64,000 nt of DNA from Elysia crispata (Eukaryota; Mollusca; Gastropoda; Plakobranchidae), in NCBI GenBank assembly GCA_033675545.1, contig JAWDGP010007280.1:1-64000 (forward strand). Reading direction: 5' to 3'. The notes beneath the pieces are model-generated. The model ran no database searches. It worked only from the letters and a program-made list of their open reading frames with translations, and was not told where the DNA came from. Below are positions 1 to 11,442 of this stretch, piece after piece (position 1 is the first letter of the stretch; the number at the start of each line of letters is the position of its first letter). A program made the position numbers and the translations under genes.

Positions 1-360
1 GGACATCGTGACACTAAAATGCCCATAACTCAGCCCCTAATTGAGATAATTTCAAAATTCAAACTGTGGCATATTCAGCATTATCTAGTGCATCCACATG
101 TATACTATCTCTATATCCAAAATTTCCGACATGCGACTGGTTTCTCAGGCTACCACATATTTTAATATAGCAGATGTTTAATTCCAATACACTGTTTTTT
201 AAAGGAACCAAACTACATGAGGTTTGATAGATGGTACAAATATTTTGTAGGGATTGACAGAATCATATCTCACATTTAAAATGGCTCTATAAAAACCGAA
301 TGAACACCTCTGCATTAGACATAATTCTGACAGTGTTGATCTTGTAATTATCCACGAAAA

Positions 361-900
361 TTAATAAAAAGGTACGTTGGTTTGAATTTAATGGCTTTGA
401 TTTCCATCCATTTCTGCAAGATGGTGCAGATCAAATAATGTTTGGGAGTAGTATAACTTTATTTTATAATTCTAACAGCTGTAAACCAACAGCTATGCTT
501 TATACAGAATTATGGCTGTTTTGTTCCTGTACATATGCTTGAAATATCTGCGAAGTCGTAAATCTAATTAGAGGGCAAATTTGGTTTGATTTTAATGGTA
601 TTATTAGAATGAACGGTGCTTTTAAAAAGATAATGACTGTTTTATTCTTGAAAGACTGCATGAAAACTAATAATATAAATTTTATAAAAGGGCAAGGTTG
701 ATTCGACTTTTATGACTTTGTGACCATTAATTCCTGCAAGATGGTGTAGATCACAGTCGGGCAGGTTTATGGCTATTTTTTTCGACTACATTTTCACGAA
801 ATATCTCAGCAGATATAAAATCCAATTAGAGGTTGAGATTGCTTTAACTTTTGTTGTGATGTTTTCCACCAATTCCTACAACATGGTACGGAACATTAGA
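361..900. repeat. Diverged repeated motifs
   Basis: Phrases recur in altered form. CTGCAAGATGGTGCAGATCA near 415 matches CTGCAAGATGGTGTAGATCA near 734. A GAAATATCT...AATTAGAGG block near 541 recurs near 797. This suggests an old, strongly diverged repeat or duplication with units of about 250-320 bp. The flanks (1-360 and 901-1383) show no recognisable gene, RNA or element. Confidence 0.35.
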
Positions 901-1383
901 TGTGTGAGGATTGGCATATTTATATTTTAAAAAGAATGTTGGACTAGAAGCTTCCAATGTGGATAATTTAAATCCAAATTGAATGTAAAGAGGAGCGGAA
1001 GACACTTGGAAGGTCCGTGAGACGTTATAGATCTCTTGAAGGTGATCTAAATGTCAATGTTTAAGCTGTGAATAAAATAAGCTTTCAAACCTTTTTTCCT
1101 GCGTAGATTTTAAACAAATGGTTGAAGTATTCATTTAAGAAAGCAAAAGGGCAGCACAACATTGGAATAAATCAAAAACATGCTGTAAGAAACACATTTT
1201 ACATTTGGTCTATCGGGGCACTGAAATGAGGCAATCAAAATTTGCAAAGCTATATGGAAGGGGGTTAGACGGATGGGACATTCCAACAAATTTGACATCA
1301 CTCCACTTAACCTAGTAGAGTAGCTCACCTTACCCTTTGAGTAGGTCGTCTTGTATTTTCGCCTTCTGATCAGAGTGCGTTAG

Positions 1384-2890
1384 CCTTTTTTGCTGGTCCA
1401 ACACTTGTCTTAGTCATCTTTGCTAGTCCATCACTTGTCTTAGCCTTCTTTGCTGGTCCATCAAGTGTCTTAGTCTTCTATAATGATGCATCATTTGTCT
1501 TAGTTTTCTTTTCTGGTCCATCACTTGTCTAAGTTATCTTTTCTGGTCCATCACTTGTCTTAGTTTTCTTTGCTGGTGCATCACTTGTCTTAGTTTTCTT
1601 TGCTGGTCCATCACTTATCTAAGTTTTCTTTGCTGGTCCATCAATTGTCTTATTTTTCTTTGCTGGTTCATCACTTGTCTTTGTCTTCCTTGCTGGATCA
1701 TCACTTGTCTTAGTTTTCTTTGCTGGTTCATCACTTGTCTTAGTTTTCATTGCTTGTTCATCACTTGTCTTAGTTTTCTTTGCTGGTCCATCACTTGTCT
1801 TAGTCTTCTTTGCTGGTTCATCACTTGTCTTAGTCTTCTTTGCTGGTCCATCACTTGTCTTAGTTTTCTTTGCTGGTTCATCACTTGTCTTAGTTTTCTT
1901 TGCTGGTTCATCACTTGTCTTAGTCTTCTTTGCTGGTCCATCACTTGTCTTAGTTTTCTTTGCTGGTCCATCACTTGTCTTAGTCTTCTTTGCTGGTCCA
2001 TCACTTGTCTTAGTCTTCTTTGCTGGTCCATCACTTGTCTTAGTTTTCTTTGCTGGTCCATCACTTGTCTTAGTCTTCTTTGCTGGTCCATCACTTGTCT
2101 TAGTTTTCTTTGCTGTTTCATCACTTGTCTTTGTCTTCAGTGCTGGTCCATTACTTGTCTTACTCTTTAGTGCTGGTCCATCACTTGTCTTAGTTTTCTT
2201 TGCTGGTCCATCACTTGTCTCAGTCTCCAGTGCTGGTCCATCACCTGTATTGGTTTTCTTTGCTGGTTCACACTTGTCTTAGTTTTCTTTGCTTATACAT
2301 CACTTGTCTTAGTATTTTTTTGCTGGTCTATCACTTGTCTTACTTTTCTTTGCTGGTCCATCACTTGTCTTAGTTTTCTTTGCTGGTGCATCAATTGTCT
2401 TAGTTTTCTTTGCTTGTTTATCACTTGTCTTAGTCTTCTTTGTTGGTCCATCACTTGTCTTAATTTTCTTTACTGGTGCATCAATTGTCTTAGTTTTCTT
2501 TTCTGTTCCATCACTTATCTTAGTTTTCTTTGCTGGTCCATCACTTGTCTTAGTTTTCTTTGCTGGTTAATTACTTGTCCTAGTCTTCTTTGCTGGTCCA
2601 TCTCTTGTCTTAGTCTTCTTTGCTGGTCCATCACTTGTCTTAGTTTTCTTTGCTGGTCCATTACTTGTCCTAGTCTTCTTTGCTGGTCCATCTCTTGTCT
2701 TAGTCTTCTTTGCTGGTCCATCACTTGTCTTAATCTTCTTTACTGGTTCATCACTTGTCTTTGTCTTCTTTGCTGGTCCATCACTTGTCTTAATCTTCTT
2801 TGCTGGTGCATCATTTGTCTTAGTCTTCTTTGCTGGTGTTTTACCTTCGAAGCTTTTTTTGCTGGTTCAGCACTTGTTTAGTCTTCTTTG
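1384..2890 (-). repeat. 30-bp tandem array, possible Lys-rich decapeptide repeat
   Basis: About 50 copies of a 30-bp unit containing TTTGCTGGTCCATCACTTG. Because 30 is a multiple of three, each frame gives a fixed 10-residue repeat. On the minus strand these include DGPAKKTKTS and DQQRKLRQVM. The commonest variation (T or C before TTCTTTGCTGG) is synonymous, AAA/AAG Lys, in the DGPAKKTKTS frame. That frame is free of stops for about 210 codons (roughly 2265 down to 1627). It meets stops near 2569, 1624, 1534 and 1484 and some indels (near 2272 and 2315), and ends after PAKKANAL at about 1369. It has no Met inside the array, so a start would have to come from an upstream exon I could not find. 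It may be a decayed coding repeat or a plain minisatellite. Confidence 0.9.
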
Positions 2891-3489
2891 ACGGTCTCCT
2901 ATGTCTCGTCTGTCTCTTCGATTCATCCCTCATCCTCTGCCATTCATTTTTTTAGTCTAAGCTTCGATCTACAGTTTTTTAGGTTTGTCTGTTATAGCTG
3001 AAGTTCCCTCACCAATTATCCCTCTTCCCTCCAAGAAGGCAAAAGTAAGAACCGAAAAAAGTGGATATTTTTTTTCAGCACTGACAGTTTAGTATGTTTG
3101 TAAATGTATTCATGTATGAGAGATGTATCTATGCGTGTATCCATGTGTGTAGGTGAGGTTGCATATATGTGAATAATGTGTTGGGGACTCTGCATCGGGA
3201 CTGTTCAACTGGAAAAAAGGCCGCTAATCAATTTTTTAATTTTTTACAGTTCCTTTGACTTCTACATTTTTTAAACTGTGGATCAAATTTTATGTTTATA
3301 CCTAGATATAATTTAAGTGTTTCCTAATCTTCATAATTGAATTTAGAATGATGTGAAATCATTAGTGGTTTACTCATTTCATCTATTATCTTGGTGTGAA
3401 AGAAATGAGAAAGTGAAGTGTTTTTTGGTACAGGTATACAGCGGTACTAGTAGCAGTGGAAGTAATCAGAGATATACCTTTCTCCAAAT
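2891..3489. other. AT-rich stretch, nothing recognised
   Basis: Unique-looking AT-rich sequence with a short TGTATG-rich patch around 3100-3170. No ORF with coding character, RNA gene or repeat could be supported. Confidence 0.5.
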
Positions 3490-3725
3490 GAGAAATGGTG
3501 GCCTTTGATTGGAGGTGCAGAGGGAAAGCTCCTTTCAACACCACAGATATTCCAAGACCGACTTGAGTAGCATTCAAGCAAGCTCATGCCCAGAGATATG
3601 ACGTCTGAGTTCCGCCCATTGGCGGCTTCCACCCCAAAACCTATGGTGCCATACTCGGGAATTGGTCGAGGCCAGTCTAACCACACTCACACCAAGCCAA
3701 TTACATCACAAAAGCAAGGTGTAAC
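3490..3725. promoter_or_regulatory. GC-richer island with CRE-like and CCAAT-like motifs
   Basis: This stretch is clearly richer in G+C than its flanks. It has a CRE-like TGACGTCT at 3599-3606, a near-palindromic CCGCCCATTGGCGG at 3612-3625 that includes an inverted CCAAT, and a second ATTGG at about 3660. The minus strand is open over 3447-3686 and the plus strand over 3586-3837, but neither translation is recognisable. The motif cluster suggests a promoter or enhancer; an exon is the alternative. This is inference from motifs only. Confidence 0.25.
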
Positions 3726-3837
3726 GTTAAACATTTTTTCTTTCTTTTTTTTTCCCACATCAAATCTGCTCTTGAAAGCAGTTCGTATGAGATCGCCAGA
3801 AGCAGTTGGTCATACCTGGAGAGAAAGAGGAAATTGA

Positions 3838-4800
3838 TTTTTTAGGGAAAAACAGAATTTAGTGCAAAATGTCTTGGATTTTAAAAAAAGGCACTTTTCT
3901 ACAGTTTAATTTGGTTGCCTATTTTTTTCTACCCTTTTTGACCAGTGTTTCATAAATTGGTCCATTGACTAAATATTGTGGATGTCAATACCCCTTGCCT
4001 ATATCCCCGTCCATGGTCTGTAGTTCATATGATAAAAAGAATAAAAGAGAGTGGGTTTGGTTTAACCTTTTTGGTTCCTTTGGGAAATTTGCTTAAAAAT
4101 ATTTCATGCACATCTGTAAAAAAACATATCCTGATTATAACTCAGGGCATTTAAATATTTTTGTTACTAAGGAAGAATCGCAGTTAGTGCAAACTTTATT
4201 TCAAATATAAGGGAGAGAAGCCAAAATACAGAAGGATCTTGCAACCAGAAATGGTTCCTGAGAAAATTTAAAAGACTGGAAGTTTTATGCAAATATTGAT
4301 AGTAAAAAATTACCTGACGTAATGAACTCACTTAGCTTTAGAGTAGTTTGTTAAAAATCAGACACCTTTTTATAAAAAGTAGGGGTATTGATCTTGAAAC
4401 GCTCATACTTCAGCACATCGTCGTAATCGCTTTCTATAGATTGTCATGCTAAGTAAAAAACAAAAGTAATTTTGTCCTCTGAATAGTGATTCAGATAGTA
4501 AATATTAGTAAAATAAACAATGCAAGTAATATTTATTGTGTACTTAAGTTCATAGTGGTCTACTCTTGAATGTCGTTGTAAGATTGATGAATACACCGAT
4601 TCAAATAAGAAAATGCTGTCACGTATTGTAGCAATTCAAGCTTAAAACAATTTTGAGAGTGATGATAATTAACCCGGAAAGAATTAATAATAAAAAAAGA
4701 AACGACAAACTTTCTGGGTCAACATGACCAAAGGACTTTGTAGGACTGGTTGAGCATCTTGAAAGTGTTAGCCTTGGGGTCACATAAAACTATCTATTTG
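3838..4800. other. AT-rich stretch, nothing recognised
   Basis: No coding-like ORF, RNA gene or clear repeat seen. A short phrase near 3943 (CAGTGTTTCATAAATTGG) recalls hAT transposon ends but has no visible partner. Confidence 0.5.
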
Positions 4801-4812
4801 TCTATCAAGCTT

Positions 4813-4978
4813 ATGTATGTATGTATGTATGTATGTCGTATGTATGTGGGTGTGTGGGTGTGTGGGTGTATGGGTGTGTGTGTATACATGTATGCATGTA
4901 TGCATGTGTGTTTGTGGGTGTGTGTGCATGTATGTGTGTGTATGTATGTATGTATGCATGCATGCATGTATGTACTTA
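4813..4978 (+). repeat. TATG/TGGG microsatellite
   Basis: Interrupted tetranucleotide repeat: (GTAT)n, then GTGTGGGT units, then (GCAT)n. The long open frames on both strands here are products of the repeat. Confidence 0.9.
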
Positions 4979-5399
4979 TATTTATTAAGGCTCGAACGTT
5001 TTTCCCCATTTTCTCCTTCTCGAGTATTAATTTTTTTTTTCTTCCTCGTCATCCTGCCACTTTTTTTACTTAGGTCTGGGATCGTTATATAATTTTTCCT
5101 GTCTTCAAAAAGAATCTTCCTGTATAGTTAAACAAAAGTCTCACCTTTTCTTTCCTCTTTAAAACCGTGATTCACGACCATTCACCACAAAGATCAAGTT
5201 TTTTGCACCACTGTAGATGAAACAATGAAATATTTTAATAAATATCGACATTATAGAGTTGAATTGTGTATTGAGAAAAAATAGTTCTGAATTTCTTTTG
5301 CCTATGATTTGAACATGTTATTGTTGGTTCATCTGATTGATAAGGAAAACACATAATTATTACCCTTTTGTTTTTAAAGGTAAAAGGGTAATAAACAAT

Positions 5400-5715
5400 T
5401 TTTTTCTATCATTTATGATTTCGATTTTTAAAAAAAAAACTTAAATAGTATAGCAAAGGGTTAAAAAAAATTTGGAAATAAATGGGAAAGAGCTGACGGC
5501 CATGATATAATAATAAACCAAACTCACTCTATAATCTGTGTTTGGAATATCGATCTTTCTCAAGGTTTAAAGACACAGATAAAAGAGAAACAGCCCGGAA
5601 AGCAGCCTAAAAGAAGACTGAATGTAAATGAATTATCGCAAAAATATCTTGTTATATCACGAAATAATTAATACATCTGTTTGACAGAATTAGTAAAATG
5701 AAATTCAAAAAAAAA
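5400..5715 (+). repeat. Dispersed repeat, copy 1
   Basis: Matches 59300-59645 in the same orientation with many differences. Shared landmarks are AATGGGAAAG near 5482, ATAATCTGTGTTT near 5530, GAGAAACA.CCCGGAAAGCA near 5586, AATTATCGCAAAAATAT near 5631 and a CATC.GTTTGA block near 5672. One frame in both copies reads LYNLCLE, then FEDT/FKDT, then RET.RKA, so the repeat may come from an old coding sequence. I do not recognise the family. Confidence 0.7.
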
Positions 5716-6322
5716 AAAATCTATGCCTCTGAGCTAAAAAAAAAAGGAAAACATATAATGTATAAATAAGCTTGATACTTATTTCATACAGTTGAGAATC
5801 ACAGTAAATATGACAAAAATATGAGATTTCGAGCTTCACTAAAAATGGGCTTGAAATATTGAGCATCCTCTACGATTATCCATCCAATGATTGAAGCATT
5901 TAAAAAAAGATGTAAAACAAAATAGCTCATGGCAAAGGTATTCTTGTTTCGTACTAAACTTTTCATTTTTTTAATTGCCATCTTTGACAATGTGCGCTAA
6001 ACACTATTTTTTATATTATAAGTGTTGCACTATGGGAAATCTAACTCTGTACTTTCAGATCTATTTTAAGATCCCGCAAAAAGCGACTATCGTTCTGCTG
6101 TATCGGAATTTATAGATCCGCATTAATGTAACCAATGATAAATAGATTTGGATTTTACAAAATCAGATAAATGTTCTAATATTGAACTCGCTGGTGCTTG
6201 TGAAGAATGTGTGACGTTGTCCGTGCTATTAATTAATAGGAAATCGACAAGTTTAATCTAAGAACCAGTTTTTGGTCATGGATGTTTTCCTAACCCATGG
6301 GTTAGTTTTTCTTCAGCAGAGT
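5716..6322. other. Host DNA left of the LTR element, nothing recognised
   Basis: AT-rich unique sequence. It lies directly downstream, on the minus strand, of where the cysteine-rich peptide gene would continue if the LTR element were absent. A minus-strand ATTAAA (TTTAAT at 6252-6257) could act as a polyadenylation signal; this is speculative. Confidence 0.4.
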
Positions 6323-6515
6323 TGTTATGTTTTTAGTCGTAGATCTATAACAAGCCCAAAAATAATTGCAGATAGAAAATATAGATGTAATCTAAGTAAT
6401 AAACGCAACCATCTTGGTCAACGTAGAAACCGGAAGAGCCTTTATTTCATCAAAAAGGCCAGGGACTCGGGAGTTACAATGTGCCAGTATGGCCGGACAA
6501 AACAAACACATAACA
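6323..6515 (-). repeat. 3' LTR of the Ty3/gypsy element
   Basis: 193-bp terminal repeat beginning TGTTATGT and ending ACATAACA, matching 11443-11621 across its length except for a roughly 14-bp length difference and scattered substitutions. On the minus strand it contains AATAAAGG, a likely polyadenylation signal. Confidence 0.93.
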
Positions 6516-6526
6516 CCTCCCCGCCA
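6516..6526 (-). other. Polypurine tract of the element
   Basis: On the minus strand GGCGGGGAGG lies directly against the 3' LTR, where plus-strand DNA priming is expected in LTR elements. Confidence 0.7.
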
Positions 6527-6629
6527 AGCTTGAGGTCTCCGACAAGCTGACATCAGTCATTCAGGATTATCCTGGCTCTCCTCTGCCTTGTTGAACGCCG
6601 AGGGTTGTCTGGACCGTATGTTGTCTGTT

Positions 6630-7830
6630 GAGGTCATCGTGACATTGGCTCTGCCGGTCCAGGAATCTGGAGAGGTGGTTGAGCCGTCGTATCTGGAACG
6701 ACTGAAGGGGCTGGATTCTGGAGAGGTGGGTGAGTTGTTGACTCTGGAATGGTCACCTCCCCAGGATCTGCATCTTGATCAGCTCCATAGCGAGGACGTA
6801 GTTGTTCTATGTGGCGCTTCCACACAAGACCTCTAAGACACACGTGAACCAGGATAGTTCTGGCTCCCAACAGCTTCTTCACAATGGCTGGGACCAACCG
6901 TAGATCCTTGTCATTTCTGCGGCCATAGTATGCAGCATAAACAGGTGTACCGGATTTGTAAGAGTGGAGCACCTTGGCCACCGATGACGAGGATGTCGTC
7001 TCTGCACTAGTGGTTTGCGATTGTCTCTCTTGTGCAATGTGCACTGGTGACGGCTTCAGGATATCGATGAGCGACCTGATCTGACGGCCATTCAGAATTT
7101 CACTGGGTGATAAGCCACTCGCAAGGGGAGTGCGCCAATACATCATTAGGAATTCCTGAAGGGCTGATTTGGGAAGTAAGAAGGATTTCCGTAAGGGTTT
7201 CTTGAAGCTTTGCACAAGGCGTTCCTTAGCCCAATTCGTGGCTGGGTGATACGGAGCGCCTGCAAGATGAGTGATGCCATGTTCCTGACACCATGACTGA
7301 AATTCGCCTGAACTGAAAGATCTGCCGTTGTCACTAATAATAGTATGAGGAAATCCAAAATGAGCAAAGTCCTCTTCTAGTACTTGAATGGTAGCTTTGC
7401 TCGATGTTGATGTGGTTGGATGAATGATTGAATATTTCGAATAGGCGTCATTGAGTACCAATCAGTTGTGACCCATGAAGTTGACAGCATGATCGATGTT
7501 CACTCGACTCCGGGGCTTCTCGGGTAGCATCCATGGATGGACTGGAGCCTTGGGTGGATTACCTTGGTGTTCTGCACAGGTTGGACAGGTGCGACACAAG
7601 TCCATGATTTGAGAGTCTATGCCAGGCCAATACACCGCTGTGCGAGCCAACTGCTTCATTCGTTTCATTCCACAGTGTCCTTGATGAAGGATGTGTAACA
7701 CTTGATGTTGCAGACTTGTTGGAATGACCAGTCTAGCCCCATAGAAAAGGCACCCTGCTTCACATGAGAGGGAGTCTTGTACTTGTCTAAAAGAGTGCAC
7801 TGAGTAAGTCCCCCCGTTTTCATTTGGAGG
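6630..7830 (-). pseudogene. Integrase region (element fossil)
   Basis: Minus-strand sequence with an H-H-C-C zinc-binding region (about 7560-7720; residues such as HQGHCGMKRMKQLA and CRTCPTCAEH) and then a core with FGFPHTIISDNGRSF and YHPATN, hallmarks of Ty3/gypsy integrases. The C-terminal part ends in a proline-rich tail near 6640. The order zinc-binding, core, tail is as expected. Confidence 0.9.
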
Positions 7831-7899
7831 ATGGCATGGTGGTCAGCTTCTCTGCAATGTCTCATGACCGTCGAGATAACTGCATATTTGGAGGTTTCT

Positions 7900-9370
7900 C
7901 TGGCCACCACTCCTGGATCAGAGTGCTAATGATTCTGACTGTGTAAACTGAGTCCATGTCCGCATCTCCTTCCCTTTCGTCAAATGCTGTGTCTGGTCCT
8001 GAAGGTAAGCGACTGAGGGCATCCGCATTGCCATATTTAGACGATTGTCTGTATTCAATGCTATAGTCATATTGGCTGAGAGTAACAGCCCACCTGGCCA
8101 GACGATTTTCTGCCAGAGCTGGTGTCGCCTTGTGGGGACTAAAAATGTTGAGGAGAGGCTTTTGGTCTGTAAACAGAATAAACTTTCTTGCATACAGAAA
8201 CTGGGAACTTCGTCAATGCGAAAATGGTGGCAAGGGCTTATTTGTGAATCTGACTGTATCTGCGTTGAGCTGGTGACAATGTCTTTGACACATTAGCAAT
8301 CGGTCGTTCGCTGCCATCAGGAAAACGGTGAAAAAGCACCGCACCTATGCCACAGTCTGATGCATCACATGAGATTCCGATGTCCAGAGATGGATCGAAA
8401 TGAGCAAGCACAGCGTCTGTGCATAGCCAGTCCTTCACCTGTTGAAATGAAGCTTGCTCTTCTGCACCCGACTTCCAACAAGAGTCTTTTCTTGTGACAT
8501 TATACAGAGGTTCGAGGACTGTAGAGAGGTTAGGCAAAAACTTTCCATAGAACTGTATCTGCCCAAGAAAAGCACGCAACTCAAGAATGTTGGTAGGGGC
8601 TGGCATTTTGTTTGTGGCATCAACCTTGGGTCCCTTTGCGATGCCTTCTCGAGAGAGGGTATGCCCCAGATACTCGACAAAAGGTTTGCCGAACTCACTT
8701 TTCCATTCGACAGCGAAGGCCGTTTTCTTCAAGACGCTGGAGTAGTCTGCGAAGATACTGGAGATGACTATCTGCATCGGTCCCACTCACCAGACAGTCT
8801 TCGATGTAAACAGCCACACCTGGCAGGTCATGTGTCAATTGATCCATCACCTCATGAAAATATCCCGGAGCAGAGGTTATCCCGAAAGGAAGCCGTTGTT
8901 GCAGGAGTACTCCCCGGTGCTCAAGGCGAGTTTTTCCTTTGAGGCTGGGGACAACTGGATCTGGTTGTAAGCATCTGCCAGGTAAATTTTGCTGAAATAA
9001 TGACCTCCACCAAGCCTTCTCATCAAATCGTCTGGTTTAGGAATAGAGTGTCTGTGTGTCTTCAGTTGACGGTTCACCGTCACCGAGTAGTCACCACAGA
9101 CACGTATCTGGGCCTCAGCTTGCTCCTGAAGAGCTTTCTTCCTAATAGGTACAACTGGCGTACCATAGCTGCTAAAGGTGGTGGGCTTCCATCCCCTTTT
9201 AGCTATGCCCGCATCGTAGGCTTTTTCAAGATCATCTTGTACCGCTAGAGGGACAGTGCGGGGTTTGCAGAACACGGGTTTAGCATCGACCTTAAATTTT
9301 ATGTCTACATCAAAATCCTTGAGTAAACCCAGTCCTGGGGAAAAAATGTTGGGAACTCTGCACACTAACT
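7900..9370 (-). pseudogene. Reverse transcriptase and RNase H region (element fossil)
   Basis: Minus-strand RT begins near 9300 with FCKPRTVPLA and continues through RVCGDYSVTVN and FSKIYLADAYNQIQL. The connection and RNase H part follows from about 8780, with FGKPFVEYLGH, LRAFLGQIQFYGKFLPNL and ISCDASDCGIGAVLFH. These are typical Ty3/gypsy blocks in the usual order. Confidence 0.92.
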
Positions 9371-9399
9371 CTTACAGGCAGTTTGTAGCGCACTGTTTG

Positions 9400-10011
9400 G
9401 CTGAGTTCACTTGCTATAGAATTGGGAGCCCTTGATTTGTTTAATTTTCTGGAGCATTCTATCTACTGCGATATTCAGTTCTTTGATTGCTGACCTGCCC
9501 AGAATGTTCAGTTTAGAGATTTTGGTAACTACCAAGTTGATTAATGTTGGCTTTGTTCCTTCTACTTTAATCTTCTCTTGAAACGATCCTAGAACAGGAA
9601 GCGGGTGTCCAGAGGCCGACTCGAACCTGCTTGTTACCGGTTGCAATGGCGGTTTTCCCATCTGGTGCCAGACCTCTGAGCATTTGAAATTGTCGCCTGC
9701 TCCTGTATCCACTTCGAATGAGACAGAGTTGTCCCTGAGTTCTGCTGAAACCTGGAGATGGGGGAAGTTTTGGATTCTTTTTACTGTTGAGAGTGTTTCG
9801 ATCTTGGACACGAATTTTCTTTTCTGCAGGCACACTTTTTCGATGTGGCCTGTTTTCTGGCAAAATCTACAAACGGCATTTTTAAATTTGCAGTCTTTCC
9901 CACAGTGGGGACCCTCACAACGGTCGCATGTTCCAACGGGAAAATCTTGTCTGATATTGTGTTTGGGTCTAAACCTTTGATCTGCATGTCCCGTAGGACG
10001 CGCTGGTGCAT
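9400..10011 (-). pseudogene. Zinc-knuckle and protease region (element fossil)
   Basis: On the minus strand a CCHC knuckle reads CRFCQKTGHIEKVC (about 9836-9880), after another cysteine-rich segment. A retropepsin region follows with FEVDTGA at about 9690-9720 and ILGRSAI near 9500. Confidence 0.88.
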
Positions 10012-10770
10012 ATGGTTTCTTTATTTTTTTTTACTTGAGAGCTACCTGTACTGGTACCATACACAGTTTCCTTGGCGCATTTTGCCGCATTCTCGATTTG
10101 TGTGGCAATCTCAATTGTTCTTGAGAAGGAAAGTTCATCATTCATCCTTGATTTTGAAAAGAGCCTTCAACACTGCTTATTTTCACATGAGCATATGAAA
10201 CGAGTCCTCATTGCTTCATCCTGAGGATTGGTTATGGAACTAAAATCGCAGGTGACTGCATCTTGTCTGATTCTTGCTACTAAGTCCCGTATGGTCTTTC
10301 CTGGTTTACGACGCATCTCTGCCCCAAATTTATATCTTCCCCGAACCACAAACCTTTTAGGGTGAAATTGTTCCAGCATGAATTCTTCTATCGTTTTCAT
10401 AGTGAGGCTGTTTATGTCCATGGGTGGAGACTTCTGCTTCGCCAAATTATCAAGGAGCTTGAAAGTTACTGACGACTGGTTTTTAGAAAGATATGCGAAT
10501 GTGCCTCCACAAAAGTGTTAAACAGTCCACAACTCGGAGCTAGGGTCGAAAGGTGTGAAAGAAGGTACTGATTTTGTGACCAACCCTGAGGGGCTTTTCA
10601 TTAGCGCCATCAAAGACTCCATCTGTTGGCGGCGTTGTTCTTGTTGTAAAACCATCTGCTCACGGAACACGGTCAGCAAGTCCGACATTGCCTCGGCCAT
10701 AGTTGCTGGCCGATGATGTAGAAAACTGAATTTTTCGCGAAACAGTTTAGATGAGATCAGCAACGTCGAT
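10012..10770 (-). pseudogene. Gag region (element fossil)
   Basis: Minus-strand gag-like sequence. The start region lies near 10760 and is rich in Gln, Arg and Met (LQQEQRRQQMESLMALM). A capsid-like part near 10445-10170 includes MTIEEF-type and LVARIRQDA segments. It lies between the leader and the zinc knuckles, as expected. Confidence 0.75.
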
Positions 10771-11423
10771 AATTGTTCTCCCGTCAGTAAGCTTCTCCGT
10801 AGCGCGTTCTTCCAGCCAGGACAAATTTACGCCAAAAGTGACTGCTCACCAGCCGTGCGTCATAGGCGGAGCCACCACTAAGAGCCGCCAGTAAAGGGGT
10901 ATGAACTCCCCTCAACACGACCGACTTGGAAGACTTCTCACTGTTCTTCCCTATCTGCGTAGAGGTGACTGCTCTTCAATCATACTTCGTAGGTGGAGTC
11001 ACCACTAGGAGCCGCTAGTTATGGTGTAAGAACTTCCCTCCATATGACTGGCTTGGAAAGCATCGTTTTTGAGATCTAGATCTACCTTGGCTCAAGTTTC
11101 TGCAGTTTGACTTACCACTAAAACACACGCGTAGAGTGAGGGCGAGAGAGTGATGAACTTTCAAAACTGTTGAAATTGCTCGTAAGGTGGAAATTAATGT
11201 GATTTTATCCCACCTTATCGATCTAACCAAGATGAGATGGTTAATAGAAATTACTTAGCCGCAAAAAAAAGTCATGGGTTTACAGGAGACAAACAAAGTC
11301 TAGGTCTAAACGTGCACTGTGCTCAATTGCCTTATAGATATCAGATGCTTCTTTGATCACAGATCCATATATCCGATGAACATCCTATCTGGATATAAAA
11401 TAGATCTAATTCATTTTGATGAC
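10771..11423 (-). other. 5' leader of the element with internal direct duplication
   Basis: Non-coding leader between the primer site and gag. It contains a direct duplication of about 100 bp with a 126-bp offset: blocks starting GTGACTGCTC at 10839 and 10965, both ending in GACTTGGAA/GGCTTGGAA. The function is unknown. Confidence 0.7.
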
Positions 11424-11441
11424 ATCCCATCCTCATCGCCA
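11424..11441 (-). other. Primer-binding site, serine-tRNA type
   Basis: The minus strand reads TGGCGATGAGGATGGGAT one base inside the 5' LTR. It matches the complement of the 3' end of a metazoan tRNA-Ser(GCU) (TGGCGACGAGGATGGGAT) at all but one position. Serine-tRNA priming is known for the Mag family. Confidence 0.75.
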
Positions 11442-11442
11442 A

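Noticed and set aside
6272-6550. Plus-strand ORF overlapping the 3' LTR
   Set aside because: Runs antisense across the LTR edge; not a gene.
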